64,000 bases of DNA from assembly GCA_040285745.1 (NCBI GenBank), contig JAUFOR010000002.1, positions 1,674,001 to 1,738,000 of the forward strand, given 5' to 3'. Position 1 is the stretch's first letter. Every line of letters starts with the position of its first letter. The DNA is from Barthelona sp. PCE (Eukaryota > Metamonada: BaSk clade). The notes under the pieces are model-generated. The model was not told where the DNA came from, searched no databases, and was given only the letters and a program-made list of their open reading frames with translations. Both the position numbers and the translations under genes were made by a program. Positions 1 to 10,164 of this stretch are shown piece after piece.

Positions 1-501
1 CTCTGTGCTGAGGATATCCAGCCCCTGTCCTCTGTGTAACTCCAGCATTTCTTCCAAGAAAACCTTGTTAGCCTCAGGACAATTCTCTCTTGCTATACGA
101 TCCATACAATTAAAATATATGAAGTTTGCGCTGTTAAGTGTCATTCCTACACCAAAAACACGGTGAGAACAGATTTCTCCACGACGAAAATACGCATTAT
201 CTTCAATATCATCAATGAGAAGTGATGCATTGTGAAGAGACGCAATCACAGACTTTACCAAATTAAGATGGTGATCTTCAGCCTCAATATACACATTAAG
301 AGCTTCAATGAACTTATCACGGACTTTCTTACCTGGATTCTTCATTAAGTAGTGGAAACTCTTGTTAAATCTATAGTCAACCTCGTGAAGTGCGAGATTT
401 CTAATCCCAACGCTAACATTGCGTAGCTTCAACAGTGCAGGCAATGATAATCTCTTTATGACCTTGGAAAGAGACCCAGTGTACTTAAACGGTGTTGCCA
501 T
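1..501 (-). CDS. Geranylgeranyl diphosphate synthase, 5' part (runs off window)
   Basis: This is the first 167 codons of a trans-isoprenyl diphosphate synthase that continues beyond base 1. It starts at an ATG (complement of 499-501) with MATPFKYTGSLSK. The first aspartate-rich motif is intact in SLLIDDIEDN (the DDxxD that binds Mg2+ and the allylic diphosphate), followed by the downstream arginines (FRRGE) and HRGQGLDI, the Q of which is conserved in the family. The wording around the motif is that of type III (animal/fungal GGPPS1-like) enzymes, which condense FPP with IPP to make C20 GGPP for prenylating GTPases. The Rho GTPase at 22803 has a CaaX box ending in Leu, a suitable client. The second DDxxD lies outside the window, so chain length cannot be checked. 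Confidence 0.88.
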   Translation of the reverse strand, partial: MATPFKYTGSLSKVIKRLSLPALLKLRNVSVGIRNLALHEVDYRFNKSFHYLMKNPGKKVRDKFIEALNVYIEAEDHHLNLVKSVIASLHNASLLIDDIEDNAYFRRGEICSHRVFGVGMTLNSANFIYFNCMDRIARENCPEANKVFLEEMLELHRGQGLDILSTE

Positions 502-1079
502 CGTGTGTGTTTATATGAAAAGGGTGAAAAATGAAAGATGAAAAAAATTTGCTTTTCCATTTCTTTCCCAATTCATTTACTCAAATTATGGTTAGTTGCG
601 GTGGTAACTTTAATTCATCTTTGCATTTTAGAAATAATAAGGGAATAAAGGCAAAATTAAATGAATAGCTTTGAAACAATAATTTGGCGGATTTTTTTAG
701 GATATGATGTGGTTGAGCGTTTGTTTAACTACTGTGGGGAGAATTGTTGATTACAAAAATGATATTTATATCAGCATACATTGAGTTAATTATTGTGCTT
801 CATAATTAAAAGAATTTACTTCCAGTCAATGAGAATTAAATGCTTTAAATATGGGAATCGGGCAGAATCAAATGGTTTAAATCATTAAATAAAAAGTTGT
901 CCAAGAAAAAAACGGAATGCAGGTAAATTGTGTAAACACTCTATTACTGATATTCTTGTCCTAAAATTCGCGACGTTACTAATGTTTGCTTCAAGGACCA
1001 TGGCGTTCTACCTCATGTTCTAAATAAAAATCATGTTAAGCCAAATTACACCCCTTTTCAAATCATTTACTAGGGCATA
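502..1079. other. Intergenic region, 578 bp
   Basis: AT-rich spacer between the divergent GGPPS and AP-3 mu genes, so it must hold both promoters. There is no open frame of note, no tRNA-like box pair and no repeat that I can see. Confidence 0.6.
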
Positions 1080-2429
1080 ATGATCATAGGTGCATTTGTG
1101 ATTGCTAAATCCAACGGGTATGGACATCAAAAGGTATAAACTCTAACATTAAGTGATTTAATGCTCCAGAAATCTTTAACGCCTGATCTATCTAATGAGA
1201 TCGTCTCACTTTTTTGGCGTAAGCTCGCGGAATCCAACAACTACGAGGAGCTGCCATTGATTCTCGAGTTCAACCAGTTTCAGATCATTCACATCCCCGT
1301 CAACTCTCTATACTTCTTGGTCGCGGCACAAAACGAGACTGACGTAGTCTCATGCATATCATTCTTTGAAATGTTTAACGAAATTGTTAAATCTCGTTTT
1401 TCACACACATTAACACAGGAATTGATCAACAAAGAGTACATCACATTGATGCTTCTACTCGATGAGATGCTTTTTGGGGACATTATGATTACAGATTCTA
1501 ATCAATTACTGGAACTATACCCATCAAAAGAAAGTAGTGCAAGCACACGTGAACCAGAGGGTTTTGAGGTGCAGACACGGTGCCCATCCCTTGTTTCCAA
1601 CTCGAGTGCTCATATCCCTTGGCGTAGACAGAACGTTTCGCATGATAAGAACAAAGCTTTAGTTGATGTTGTAGAACGTTATGATGCTGTTATCGACTCG
1701 CATGGTATTGTTACCTTCTCATCCGTCAACGGTAACATAGCGATCAACAGTCTGTTAAGTGGTCAACCAGATGTACTACTGCGTTTGAAGAATCCTTCAT
1801 GCATCTCCAGTGCTTCGTTCCATCCCAGTGTCCGCTACATCAAATGGCAGAGTCAAAGGGTGCTCAGTTTCGTCCCCCCTGATGGCAAGTTCTCAGTTAT
1901 GCGGTATCAAATCAATGGTAATACACAATGCCCGATTTCTATTAAGCCTAAAACGCAACGCATAGCTGATGATAAGATTGAATTCAGCCTGTCTGTTTCG
2001 CCCAATGGTGATTTCTCTTTGCAAGACGTCTTTGTCAAGATTCCCTTTAACCATTCTTCCCTTTACTTAACTACTGTCGGTAATGAGGAGCCCGTCCATC
2101 GAATAATCAACGTGGACGTTTCATCTGACATCGGCTCCTCGTCATACAACCAACGTACACATGACTTTGAGTTCTCAATAGCAAAGCTTCCTTCTAACGG
2201 CAACGTTCAGATAACTGGTACGATTACTTTTATCCAGTTAGATGAGAAGTACAGGGATCCCCTCGATGAACTGGACGGTATCCATCCCGCTGTTACGTTC
2301 TTATTCACAAAAGAAGGTGATTCCGTGCTGAAGGTTAATAAGATGGAATTCAGTGATGAATATGGTGGTAATTTGTTCAAGGGTGTCAAGTATAAAACGC
2401 TTTCAGGACAGGTTGAAATGCAATTATAG
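1080..2429 (+). CDS. AP3M: AP-3 adaptor complex subunit mu (spliced)
   Basis: Medium chain of the AP-3 adaptor, which sorts cargo from endosomes or Golgi to lysosome-like organelles. The coding sequence is join(1080..1117,1154..2429), 437 residues, close to the roughly 418 of animal AP3M. Residues 1-145 form the longin-like domain and about 165-437 the mu-homology domain. Recognisable blocks are IPWRRQNVSHDKNKA, then YDAVIDSHG, then FHPSVRYIKWQSQRVLSFVPPDG. The uninterrupted open frame begins at an ATG at 1161, but that protein lacks the first beta-strand. Removing a 36-nt intron restores MIIGAFVIAKSNGDLMLQK, which matches the conserved start of the family (a hydrophobic strand followed by S/N-G-D-hydrophobic). 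No other AP-3 subunit lies in the window. Confidence 0.92.
1118..1153 (+). other. Intron in AP-3 mu gene (36 nt)
   Basis: Donor GTATGG at 1118, acceptor motif TCTAACATTAAG ending at 1153, phase 2 (GG|T gives Gly). A second GT at 1134 with acceptor CAG at 1169 also keeps the frame, but it gives a poorer N-terminus and does not share the acceptor motif of the other introns. Confidence 0.85.
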
Positions 2430-2477
2430 AATAAATAGTGATTTTTATCTGTTAAAGGTTATTTCCTTTCTCTTACA

Positions 2478-3938
2478 ATGAAGAATCTAAAATATATTTG
2501 GTTTCTGGCACTTCTAGCACCGGTTATCGTTGCATCCTCATCGGATGAGACCCTTGAAATGGCCAATACTGCTTTTAATTCGGGGAAATGGCTCATGGCT
2601 ATCGACAGAATAGACACCTATCTCAAGACTGTTCCTGACGCAGTGATAACCCCACAGCTTGTTAATATGAAGGGAAAAAGTCTTTTAGAAGTAGGAAAAC
2701 CTCTTTTGGCAAAACGTTGGTTAGAGAATGGTATAGCACTGGAAAAGAGTCAAGAAACGTACGAACTACTCGTACGTAGTCTGTTTTATTTGGGTGACTT
2801 TGACGAAGTGTTGCGAATTTGTACAACACTGAAAGAAATGAAACTTCCCACCCATAATTATCACAAAAATGCCATTTTGGGCAATAAGTTGCTAATGGCA
2901 ACCGAAAAAGTTGATCCTACAAAGTGTACTAAGGCACAACTCAGTAATATGGATCGACTAACAGAATTATCTCCTTATGGTACTCATTTAAAGGCTCATA
3001 TTCAATGTCAATTGGAGAATAATCAAGTATCCAATGCGAAGAAGCGTGTACTTTTGCTTGAGAAAAGCGATGTTTGGGGTACCGATGATTTGCAGTACAT
3101 GTGGGCCAGTGTTTTGATAAAGGATGGTACGTATGATCTTGCAGCAAAAAGTCTTGCGAACGTATTAAACAGAGATCCTGATAACAAAGAGTGTGGATCT
3201 TTATACAAAAAGGTTAAAAAATTGACTAAGCATCTCAAACGATTGAAAAAGTTTAAGGATAAGAACGTTGAAAAATTCTTGCAAGAAGTCGCAAAAACAA
3301 AGGATGTTGAGAAAGGAAGAACTCCTTTTCAGATGCAACGTTCAGAAATTGCTTGTGAAGCTGTTAATTCACTTGCTTTAGAAGAATTGCTGCCTCATTG
3401 TAATAGAGCTGTTAAAATTGCTAAATCTCTCAGGAAACCGTCTGAAGATCTAACATACAAACATATTGAGGCACTTATTGCTTTAGAACAGCTTGATGAA
3501 GCTCGTCATATGATCAAAATGCAGAAAAAGGCTGGTGATTCCAGTGAGCGCTTAGGAGAGCTTGAGAAGGCCTGTAAGCCACGAGCGGCTGACTACTACA
3601 AGGTCCTAGGTATCCCTCGAACGGCAGATAAGAAAATGATTAAGAAAGCATACCGTGAGAAGGCTGCCATTCTTCATCCTGATAAGAACCCCGATGATGC
3701 TGAGGCCGAAAATAAGTTTATGGAGGTCCAAAAAGCATATGAAGTGTTGAAAGATCCTGATCTTAAGAAGAGATACGATAATGGTGAAGATATTGATCCC
3801 AGTAAGGGTGATCCACAACAAGGCCCCCAGGGTGGAGGTGGTTTCCCGTTTGGTGGTTTCCAGCAAGGCGGTGGTGGCTTCCCCGGTGGTTTTCCGGGTG
3901 GTTTTCCGGGTAACGTTCGCTTTGAGTTTAGGCAGTAG
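2478..3938 (+). CDS. ER-lumen TPR/J-domain co-chaperone (P58IPK/DNAJC3-like)
   Basis: 486 residues. The N-terminus ([20 protein letters not shown]) is a signal peptide. Residues about 25-370 are helical TPR-type repeats (for example [20 protein letters not shown] and [12 protein letters not shown]). A C-terminal J domain follows at about 375-440, starting [15 protein letters not shown] and containing the HPD tripeptide near residue 399, which stimulates Hsp70 ATPase. The tail is Gly/Phe-rich with repeated GGFPGGF. This order (signal, TPRs, J domain, G/F tail) is that of DNAJC3/P58IPK, a BiP co-chaperone that binds misfolded clients. It ends RFEFRQ with no KDEL, as in animal P58IPK. In animals this protein also restrains eIF2-alpha kinases, and eIF2-alpha itself lies 25 kb away. 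Confidence 0.9.
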   Translation: MKNLKYIWFLALLAPVIVASSSDETLEMANTAFNSGKWLMAIDRIDTYLKTVPDAVITPQLVNMKGKSLLEVGKPLLAKRWLENGIALEKSQETYELLVRSLFYLGDFDEVLRICTTLKEMKLPTHNYHKNAILGNKLLMATEKVDPTKCTKAQLSNMDRLTELSPYGTHLKAHIQCQLENNQVSNAKKRVLLLEKSDVWGTDDLQYMWASVLIKDGTYDLAAKSLANVLNRDPDNKECGSLYKKVKKLTKHLKRLKKFKDKNVEKFLQEVAKTKDVEKGRTPFQMQRSEIACEAVNSLALEELLPHCNRAVKIAKSLRKPSEDLTYKHIEALIALEQLDEARHMIKMQKKAGDSSERLGELEKACKPRAADYYKVLGIPRTADKKMIKKAYREKAAILHPDKNPDDAEAENKFMEVQKAYEVLKDPDLKKRYDNGEDIDPSKGDPQQGPQGGGGFPFGGFQQGGGGFPGGFPGGFPGNVRFEFRQ

Positions 3939-4071
3939 TTTCACTGTAAATAGACAACATTTAAACAATACCATTTGATATTGTGAGGTTATTGAATTTT
4001 GATTATGTAGAAAAAAATTCTGTTCTGTTTTATCCAACCTTTTTGACTATATCATATCATCAACTATTGAT

Positions 4072-4524
4072 ATGAAGCTCGTTTTTGCTCTCTGTTTCAC
4101 GTTTTTGACCGTTTTAAGCTTTTCCAACGCCGCTGATATTTGGACTGATTGTTCAGGTCCATCAGCAACATTAAAGCTGTCTAAAGTCGTCATCACACCC
4201 GACCCTCCTGTCAGAAATATGAATCTGACTCTTTTTGTAGAAGGTTCCTTATCTAAACCAATTAAGGAGGGTACCACAGTTACTTATAAGATATGGTATG
4301 AAGGCTTCGTTCTTAAAAAGGGTACAGATGATCTTTGCCAAGATTTAATTGAGAAAGATACCCCAAAAAAATGCCCTTTTCTCCCTAATACTGATTATAA
4401 GCAGTCTTATACAACAGCCCTACCACCTAAAACTCCAAAGGGTCACTATAAGGCAAAAGTTGTTGTCACAGACCAAGATGCCAATGAGGTACACTGTATT
4501 GCACTAGATTTCAAGCTTAAGTAA
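4072..4524 (+). CDS. Secreted ML-domain (NPC2/PG-PI transfer-like) lipid-binding protein
   Basis: 150 residues with a signal peptide (MKLVFALCFTFLTVLSFSNA) and a small all-beta domain. DIWTDCSGPSATLKLSKVVITPDPP is typical of MD-2-related lipid-recognition proteins: an early Cys followed by 'v.vtPdPp'. Further conserved Cys residues occur at DLCQDL, KKCPF and VHCIA. The sequence LPPKTPKGHYKAKVVVTDQDANE matches the final strands (P.G.Y.......d). The family binds single lipids or sterols in endolysosomes or as a secreted protein. It cannot be decided whether this one carries sterol (NPC2) or phosphatidylglycerol/inositol. It follows the co-chaperone gene by 133 bp on the same strand. Confidence 0.85.
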   Translation: MKLVFALCFTFLTVLSFSNAADIWTDCSGPSATLKLSKVVITPDPPVRNMNLTLFVEGSLSKPIKEGTTVTYKIWYEGFVLKKGTDDLCQDLIEKDTPKKCPFLPNTDYKQSYTTALPPKTPKGHYKAKVVVTDQDANEVHCIALDFKLK

Positions 4525-4825
4525 GTAACAATAAAGTTCAGTTGTACAATAAAGTATATTTAACTACCATTTCGATGACCATAAGATGCAGAAAAGCTAA
4601 TTACTTGACAAATCACTTAATCAGGTAAAACAAGGCATACATATCATGGATAAATACATGAATTTTGTGCATAATTATGTACTATAAGTATGTTTCAAAC
4701 ACAATGAACACAAATTAGCGGTTCCAGAATTGAAAACCATAAAAACGTTGTTTTCCCTTATTTTATCCTTTCCACTTGTGTAGTGCAGCACAAAACTGAC
4801 CGAAAACGAACGTTTTATAAAAAAA
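4525..4825. other. Intergenic region, 301 bp
   Basis: Spacer between two plus-strand genes. It contains two AATAAA-like sites just after the stop (caataaag twice, 4530-4555) that could end the upstream mRNA. Nothing else is recognised. Confidence 0.5.
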
Positions 4826-7015
4826 ATGTTTAAAAGGGCACAACGCATATCACCAGTTGACGAATTAAGTCTTTCTCCGCTTGCAAAGTGGATTAGATAC
4901 AGAATCATTCCTTGGGATCCAATCTTACATATCCTGCTCCTGACTGTTGTGATTATTTCCATCTCAGGTCCAGGAACCCAATCAAACACATCATACGTTG
5001 AGAATAGAATGACATTCATTGATCAGTTCATCACGCCTGATCTCGTTGATGATCCAAATGATATCACAAATGAGAAGAGAAGTTTTGAATTGTATAAGGT
5101 TGAAAATTTACTAGAATTGTTGGAATTCTGTAATACCAACTACTATAATCTTCAAATTAACAGCCCAGATCAGTACACGCTTATGTCTCCGACCGACCCG
5201 TTGTGGTTCCAAATCGATGACAATGAAAGTAAGGATGATGATGATGATGACGATCCATTCGGACCAGTTGTTTCATCTGAAGAAGATGACGCTAACATCG
5301 CACCTGTTCTTTTTATCGTTGAGTCGTTCAAAAACGGTATGGACGTATACGAGAAGACAAGTAGAAGTTACGCTGCTGACCTATCCATAGAGACCACAAC
5401 ATATCAGATCAGACAGGATGATGTACTCAAGCCATTCTCCACAATGACTGATGCTGAGATTGTGGAATTCTTTGCGCTGTTCCACAAGGCAGAGATCAAG
5501 ATGCGCTTTTATGGTAATCGAATCGAAAGTGCACTCCAAGATGATATTGTAGTCCCTCTCATTTGGGATATCACGCTATTGCTCTCCACCGAGAGTCACG
5601 CGGGGTTCATCGGCGTTACTGTAGACGCAGAGTTTTACATAATGGCAGACAGCCAAGCTTCCAAAAATGGTGGTCTCATCACCGTATACATAGACATTGC
5701 AATCATCGCAATCATCATGCCATGGGTACTGTTGATTCTTCGCCGAATCCGTAGGCGCGCCAAGCTGCTGTACAAGGCCCGAGGATTTGACTACATGGGG
5801 CTTGTCTCGACAACGACTGAATCCGAAGAAGAGTTACTTCTTAGTGTCAATACGACTGAATACATACGGCTTATTGAGGACGAGGAGGAGCGAGAGCGAG
5901 AGTGGAAGCAGGTTGCCAAATATCTCGTTGTGCGCGATGTATCCACGTTCAACATCTGGGATCTTTTAGATTTTGCTTCCGTTATTACACTCGGTATGTA
6001 TGCATTTTCAGACCTAGCTGAACAGTTCTTCATCAACACAAAGGAGCAGCTAAACACTACCGGTTCATCACTTCTGTTAAATACTGTTCAACTTCATCTG
6101 TTAGGTGGTGGTACGCTTTCCATTGCAACATCACTCCTCCAATACTTTGAGTATCGTGGTGACTGGGGCATGCTCATACACACCCTCAAGATCGGTATTC
6201 CTATTGTGCTCCGTTTCCTTGCTGGTGTCGCACCTCTCCTTATTGGATATACCCTCCTTGGCGTTGCCATGTTTGCTTCAATATGTGATCGATTTCATAC
6301 ATTTGGTGCGGCTTCAGTGACACTATTCAGTATCCTCAACGGTGATATTATGCTAGAAGTATTTACCCAAATATATCCAGCTAGTCCCATAGTCAGCAGA
6401 ATTTATCTTTTCAGTTACGTTATTATCTTTGTTTTTATTGCACTTAATATCTTCATTCAGATTATGGAGCAAGCGTTCACGACGGCAATGAGTAGATTTG
6501 GAATTGATTTAGGTGAAGGTGTCGAAGAAATTGATGAGAATGCTGAATTAAAGCAGAGGCTTGGTATTTCTAAGGAGTCTCCATCTCAGATGGATGCTCT
6601 GCATATGAAATTGAAGCAAGAAGAGCAAGAAACAATGGAAAAATTGCAAAGATTGAAGTTGCTTCGAATTCTTGCAATGAACAGGAAAGAACGTGTCAAT
6701 GCATTACATAATATGAATGGCAACGTGCAGGTTGAGTCTTCAGAACCTTCAGATAATGAAATAGCACGACCAAATGAAGTTTCAAATTCTTTCGCCCGCG
6801 AGGTTAATAATATCCAAAAAACAACATTCAAATCCGTCGCAAGACTCGTGACTCTTATGTCCAGGAGTAACATAAACAATAGGAATGCTAAAAAAGAGGA
6901 AGAACAGGCTGAAGTTGAAGAAACTCAACCACCATTTTTTGGAACAGACACCATGATCTTAGATAAAGTGTTTGGCTTGGAACACGAGGACGAGGCAAGT
7001 AATCCAACAGAATAA
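4826..7015 (+). CDS. Mucolipin/polycystin-type TRP cation channel
   Basis: 729 residues. TM1 lies at about 33-52 (ILHILLLTVVIISIS), followed by a luminal loop of about 230 residues as in TRPML and polycystin-2, then TM2 at about 285-305 and further TMs from about 375. The pore helix and filter region is near 490-510 (SVTLFSILNGDIMLEVF), with the NGD signature of the TRPML filter. The C-terminal cytosolic part is predicted coiled coil (about 565-625) with an acidic end. TRPML channels release Ca2+, Fe2+ or Zn2+ from endolysosomes. The luminal loop carries a run of seven Asp (about residues 136-142) encoded by a GAT/GAC repeat. The family is clear, but the split between mucolipin and polycystin is less certain. 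Confidence 0.85.
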   Translation: MFKRAQRISPVDELSLSPLAKWIRYRIIPWDPILHILLLTVVIISISGPGTQSNTSYVENRMTFIDQFITPDLVDDPNDITNEKRSFELYKVENLLELLEFCNTNYYNLQINSPDQYTLMSPTDPLWFQIDDNESKDDDDDDDPFGPVVSSEEDDANIAPVLFIVESFKNGMDVYEKTSRSYAADLSIETTTYQIRQDDVLKPFSTMTDAEIVEFFALFHKAEIKMRFYGNRIESALQDDIVVPLIWDITLLLSTESHAGFIGVTVDAEFYIMADSQASKNGGLITVYIDIAIIAIIMPWVLLILRRIRRRAKLLYKARGFDYMGLVSTTTESEEELLLSVNTTEYIRLIEDEEEREREWKQVAKYLVVRDVSTFNIWDLLDFASVITLGMYAFSDLAEQFFINTKEQLNTTGSSLLLNTVQLHLLGGGTLSIATSLLQYFEYRGDWGMLIHTLKIGIPIVLRFLAGVAPLLIGYTLLGVAMFASICDRFHTFGAASVTLFSILNGDIMLEVFTQIYPASPIVSRIYLFSYVIIFVFIALNIFIQIMEQAFTTAMSRFGIDLGEGVEEIDENAELKQRLGISKESPSQMDALHMKLKQEEQETMEKLQRLKLLRILAMNRKERVNALHNMNGNVQVESSEPSDNEIARPNEVSNSFAREVNNIQKTTFKSVARLVTLMSRSNINNRNAKKEEEQAEVEETQPPFFGTDTMILDKVFGLEHEDEASNPTE

Positions 7016-7103
7016 AAAAGATAGGCTCACTTTGGCCCAAGTTGAATGTGAATTTGTTTTTCCTACCTTGTTACACTTTTAAAAAGAAGCAAAATACACA
7101 AAC

Positions 7104-8303
7104 ATGCCAGTTGTTAAATTCAGAATCGTTGGAAACGATACATGTGACTTAGAAATCGATGAACCTACTGTTATTGGGGAAGTCAAAGCAATGCTACTTG
7201 ATTTTGTTGGCAAAGAAGGCGGTAACGTACGATTGGTCTTCAAAGGACAAGTTTTAAAGAACGATGAAGCTCCTCTTGGTGATTTTGGTGTTTTCGAAAG
7301 CCCTGATTCATACGTTGTAGCCATCATATCTGGTGGTACTCCCAAGGTCGTACAGACTCCCAACACCACTGCTGATATTATTACTCCTGCTGCCCCCGTA
7401 CAACCTGCAGCTCAGCCTACTGTTCCCGCTTCAGCTGTTCCCTTTGATCTTGATGGTGCTGTTGAAGAGGATGTTGTCATTGGGGAGAACCCAGAACCTG
7501 TTCCTCAACCAGTTGAGCAACCCAGGCCTGTTGGATATCAGCCCACTGATGAAGAAATCACTAATTTAATGGGTTTCACTGGTGCCACTAATGAAACTGC
7601 AACCCTTGCACTCCGCTGTGCTCGTGGTAATCTTGATGCTGCAGCAACTTTTTGTCTCGATGGTATTCCTCCTCAACTCATTGCTCAGCTCAATGCAGCA
7701 GAAGAACAGGCCGCTGTACAGAACCCTGAAGATGCCAACGCTAACGAGAACATTGAAGTACATGCTTTCCCTTCTCTTGAAGAGACAGAGGCTCCTGAGG
7801 GACAAGGTCCTCCTTCTACAGGTCTTCGAGCACGTCTAGAGGCTATGGACGGTTTCCAGAACCTCCGTTCAGAGGTTAGAGACAACCCTCAGCTTATTGA
7901 TGGTATCCTTAGCGCCTTCAATGCCACTAACCCATCACTCTTCCAAGAATGTGTCCGCAACCTTCCTGAGTTCCTCACTACTTTCCTGACAGAAGAGCAG
8001 GCTGCTATGACTCTTGCTAGCATTATGGCCCGTGCTCAAGGAAGTATGGGTGCTGGTCCTGCTCCTGGCCAAGGTCCTGCTCCTGGTCGTGTACCTCCTG
8101 CACAGATTGAAGTCACTGAAGAGGAGAACAACATCATTCGTAATCTCATGGAAATGACAGGCTTGTCTCGCCCTATTGTTGTTCAAGTGTTTATTGCTTG
8201 TGATCGTAATGGTGATTTGGCAGCTATGAACCTATTGGAAAATCTTGATCAGTACCAACAAGATATGGCTGCTGCCCAACCTCCCCAACCTGGAAATCAG
8301 TAA
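7104..8303 (+). CDS. RAD23: Rad23 ubiquitin shuttle receptor
   Basis: 399 residues in the complete Rad23 order. A ubiquitin-like domain spans 1-78 (VRLVFKGQVLKNDEAPLGDFG). A Pro/Ala/Gln linker follows. UBA1 lies at about 150-193 (TDEEITNLMGFTGATNE). The XPC-binding STI1-like domain lies at about 250-290 (FQNLRSEVRDNPQLIDGIL). UBA2 lies at about 335-380 (TEEENNIIRNLMEMTGLSR). The protein carries ubiquitylated clients to the proteasome through its UBL and takes part in nucleotide-excision repair through the XPC-binding domain. The UBA1 loop has FTGAT where MGF/Y-positions are usual, a small variation. It is on the same strand as its neighbours with 88 bp upstream. Confidence 0.93.
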   Translation: MPVVKFRIVGNDTCDLEIDEPTVIGEVKAMLLDFVGKEGGNVRLVFKGQVLKNDEAPLGDFGVFESPDSYVVAIISGGTPKVVQTPNTTADIITPAAPVQPAAQPTVPASAVPFDLDGAVEEDVVIGENPEPVPQPVEQPRPVGYQPTDEEITNLMGFTGATNETATLALRCARGNLDAAATFCLDGIPPQLIAQLNAAEEQAAVQNPEDANANENIEVHAFPSLEETEAPEGQGPPSTGLRARLEAMDGFQNLRSEVRDNPQLIDGILSAFNATNPSLFQECVRNLPEFLTTFLTEEQAAMTLASIMARAQGSMGAGPAPGQGPAPGRVPPAQIEVTEEENNIIRNLMEMTGLSRPIVVQVFIACDRNGDLAAMNLLENLDQYQQDMAAAQPPQPGNQ

Positions 8304-8357
8304 ATGATTCGTGTATTTTTTTTTTTACCTTTTTCTACTTAATTTTGGGCTATTATA

Positions 8358-8819
8358 ATGCTTGAGGGTTGTCAGACAGCACAGGAATTCATCAAAAGAT
8401 TGAAGTATGTCGTAAAAATCATATCAGAAGACATTGCAAAGAATGAAGTAGAATTATCAGATGAAGAATATGATATCGATGTTGCTACTGTTATTTCTCT
8501 CTGCTTTGCTCCCGATTCGGAGACCAAGCTTACAGAATTGTGTCCAGAACTGGATGAGGATGGTGTTTCTGCATGTATTGCTTATTTATTGAAGAACAGA
8601 CAAAATATCCTTGACAGAACACTTACTGGTGTGTCGGTTATCCCCATTGTACAGCAGTTTAGGTGGAGAATCGATCAAATTGATGAGGGAGAAAAGGAAT
8701 TGTGTTTTGAGATTAAAACAGATGATGCTGAGATTATGTATCTATCATGTACAGAAGAAAATGCAAAGAACATAAGTGAAAAGATGAATGGATTCGTTGA
8801 ACAAATCGAAAAATTGTAG
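8358..8819 (+). CDS. COMM-domain-like protein
   Basis: 153 residues. The N-terminal half is helical. The C-terminal region (about 95-153) reads PIVQQFRWRIDQI, a beta-strand block ending near EIMYLSCT, then a final helix ENAKNISEKMNGFVEQIEKL. This matches the COMM domain plan: a W-R-V/I-D strand, two more strands and a terminal helix used for dimerisation. COMMD proteins assemble with CCDC22/CCDC93 into the Commander complex for endosomal recycling. The family assignment rests on the WRID motif and secondary-structure order; which of the ten COMMD paralogues it resembles cannot be told. It lies 54 bp after Rad23, separated by a T-rich stretch. Confidence 0.6.
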   Translation: MLEGCQTAQEFIKRLKYVVKIISEDIAKNEVELSDEEYDIDVATVISLCFAPDSETKLTELCPELDEDGVSACIAYLLKNRQNILDRTLTGVSVIPIVQQFRWRIDQIDEGEKELCFEIKTDDAEIMYLSCTEENAKNISEKMNGFVEQIEKL

Positions 8820-8910
8820 TAGTAAAAGAGTATAAAAACTTACGAAATTACTGTTGTTTATTTAACTTAACCTTAACTATATGTCCAAAACATGACGTGC
8901 CTATACAAAA

Positions 8911-9414
8911 TTACTCAGTTGCTTCACCAAAAACAAGAGGTAAATATAACTGAGGTCGATCGATACTGGCCCTCTTCATGATAGGGTAATTATAAAAGTG
9001 GGATCCGTCGGCCGGCCTTGTAATACCTAGAAGAAGAAGAATTGTATCAAAGATATTGAAAACAAAAAATCCACCGAACGTAAAAAGCTTAATGAAACCC
9101 AAAGTGGGGTATCCAAGATAGAAGCGGTCAACTCCGAGCCAACCTAGCAAAGCATTCAAAACAAGAGCAGTATAAAAGGACTTGCCCGTAATATAAACGC
9201 ATTCACGTTCGATTGTAAATGTAGTCGGACCATCACATGTAAGTCCGCTGAATGTAGTGCAAGTGGCATTGTATACATCGCCAAATCTGCAGTTATCGGG
9301 CTGTTGGTACTCATTGACAGCAGGATTAGCACACATCATCTGTTCAGGCAATGAATCGCGGCATTCAAATCCAAAAACAGCGATCAAAAGTGTAAGAAAC
9401 AACAAAATACGCAT
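8911..9414 (-). CDS. TM2-domain membrane protein (TM2D-like)
   Basis: 167 residues. A signal peptide (MRILLFLTLLIAVFGF) is followed by a short Cys-rich extracytosolic segment with six Cys (ECRDS, MMCANP, NCRFG, ATCTT, LTCDG, RECVY). The TM2 domain lies at about 85-135: two hydrophobic segments joined by a turn with the DRF motif (GVDRFYLGY), then GFIKLFTFGGFFVFNIFDTILLL-type sequence. This is the arrangement of TM2D1-3, conserved eukaryotic membrane proteins of unclear biochemical role. It converges with the COMM-like gene, 91 bp apart. Confidence 0.85.
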   Translation of the reverse strand: MRILLFLTLLIAVFGFECRDSLPEQMMCANPAVNEYQQPDNCRFGDVYNATCTTFSGLTCDGPTTFTIERECVYITGKSFYTALVLNALLGWLGVDRFYLGYPTLGFIKLFTFGGFFVFNIFDTILLLLGITRPADGSHFYNYPIMKRASIDRPQLYLPLVFGEATE

Positions 9415-10108
9415 GCGTAACTAAGATATAGGTGTGTAAATGAAAAACACCTTCTTCCCATATTGAACTTGTTCCATACGTTTCCTACGTGCAAAATATT
9501 ATTTTATATTACTTTTTGGGGAAGAAACATTGATAAATGAGAACTGAAATTCCCGGCAAAAATTTTAAGTGTGAAAATGTTAAAATTTAAAGTTCAGAAC
9601 ATATTTTACTATTTAAAACTATACTGTCAATAAAGCTAAATAAAATAAATAATCAGCTGCAAATTCTGTAAAAAAAAAATAGTATTTAAATTATGTATTT
9701 TCAAGATGCTGTAACACTTACAATCTGACAATGTACTTCAAAATGGTTAATGAAAACAGCAAGGGCTTACAGAATGTCTACAAGTTCTAGCAAACTACGG
9801 TATTGTAGTACACTAATGCGCGTTGTATTTACAGACTTGCTGTGTATCAGTCATGCCAAATAGACAATTTTGAACATCCAAATTAGATGTGATAGCAAAG
9901 AAAATTCAGCTTTTCTGAATAAGATAGGACCAAAAGACATATGCGTGGTACCTTTTAGCACCCAATTGGCTTCACTAAACGCATGTAACAAGCAAACTTC
10001 GCAAAAGACATGAATTTATTTTTAAATCCCTTTTCTTTTTGTAATGTATGATAAACTATAGAAAAGATCCGCAAAGTACATGCTCAACGCTCTAACAGCG
10101 TTGTGCGC
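9415..10108. other. Intergenic region upstream of beta-tubulin
   Basis: About 690 bp between divergent genes. Mostly AT-rich. The last 30 bp before the putative 5'UTR intron are GC-rich, with a near-palindrome GCGCGTATGCGC at 10105-10116 that overlaps the intron donor. No ORF or RNA gene is recognised. Confidence 0.5.
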
Positions 10109-10151
10109 GTATGCGCGGTGCTTTGTGCCAAAAAGGTTTTCTAACTTCTAG
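10109..10151 (+). other. Probable 5'UTR intron of beta-tubulin gene (43 nt)
   Basis: GTATGC at 10109 and the 12-mer TCTAACTTCTAG ending at 10151, 13 bp before the tubulin ATG. Both ends fit the donor and acceptor motifs of the four coding introns in the window. As it lies outside the coding region there is no reading-frame test, so this is inference from motif match alone. Confidence 0.5.
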
Positions 10152-10164
10152 ATATATTTTTTAA

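Noticed and set aside
1134-1169. Alternative intron for AP-3 mu (GTATAA to CCAG)
   Set aside because: Keeps the frame but removes the NGDLMLQK segment that matches the family; the 1118-1153 intron fits both homology and splice motif.
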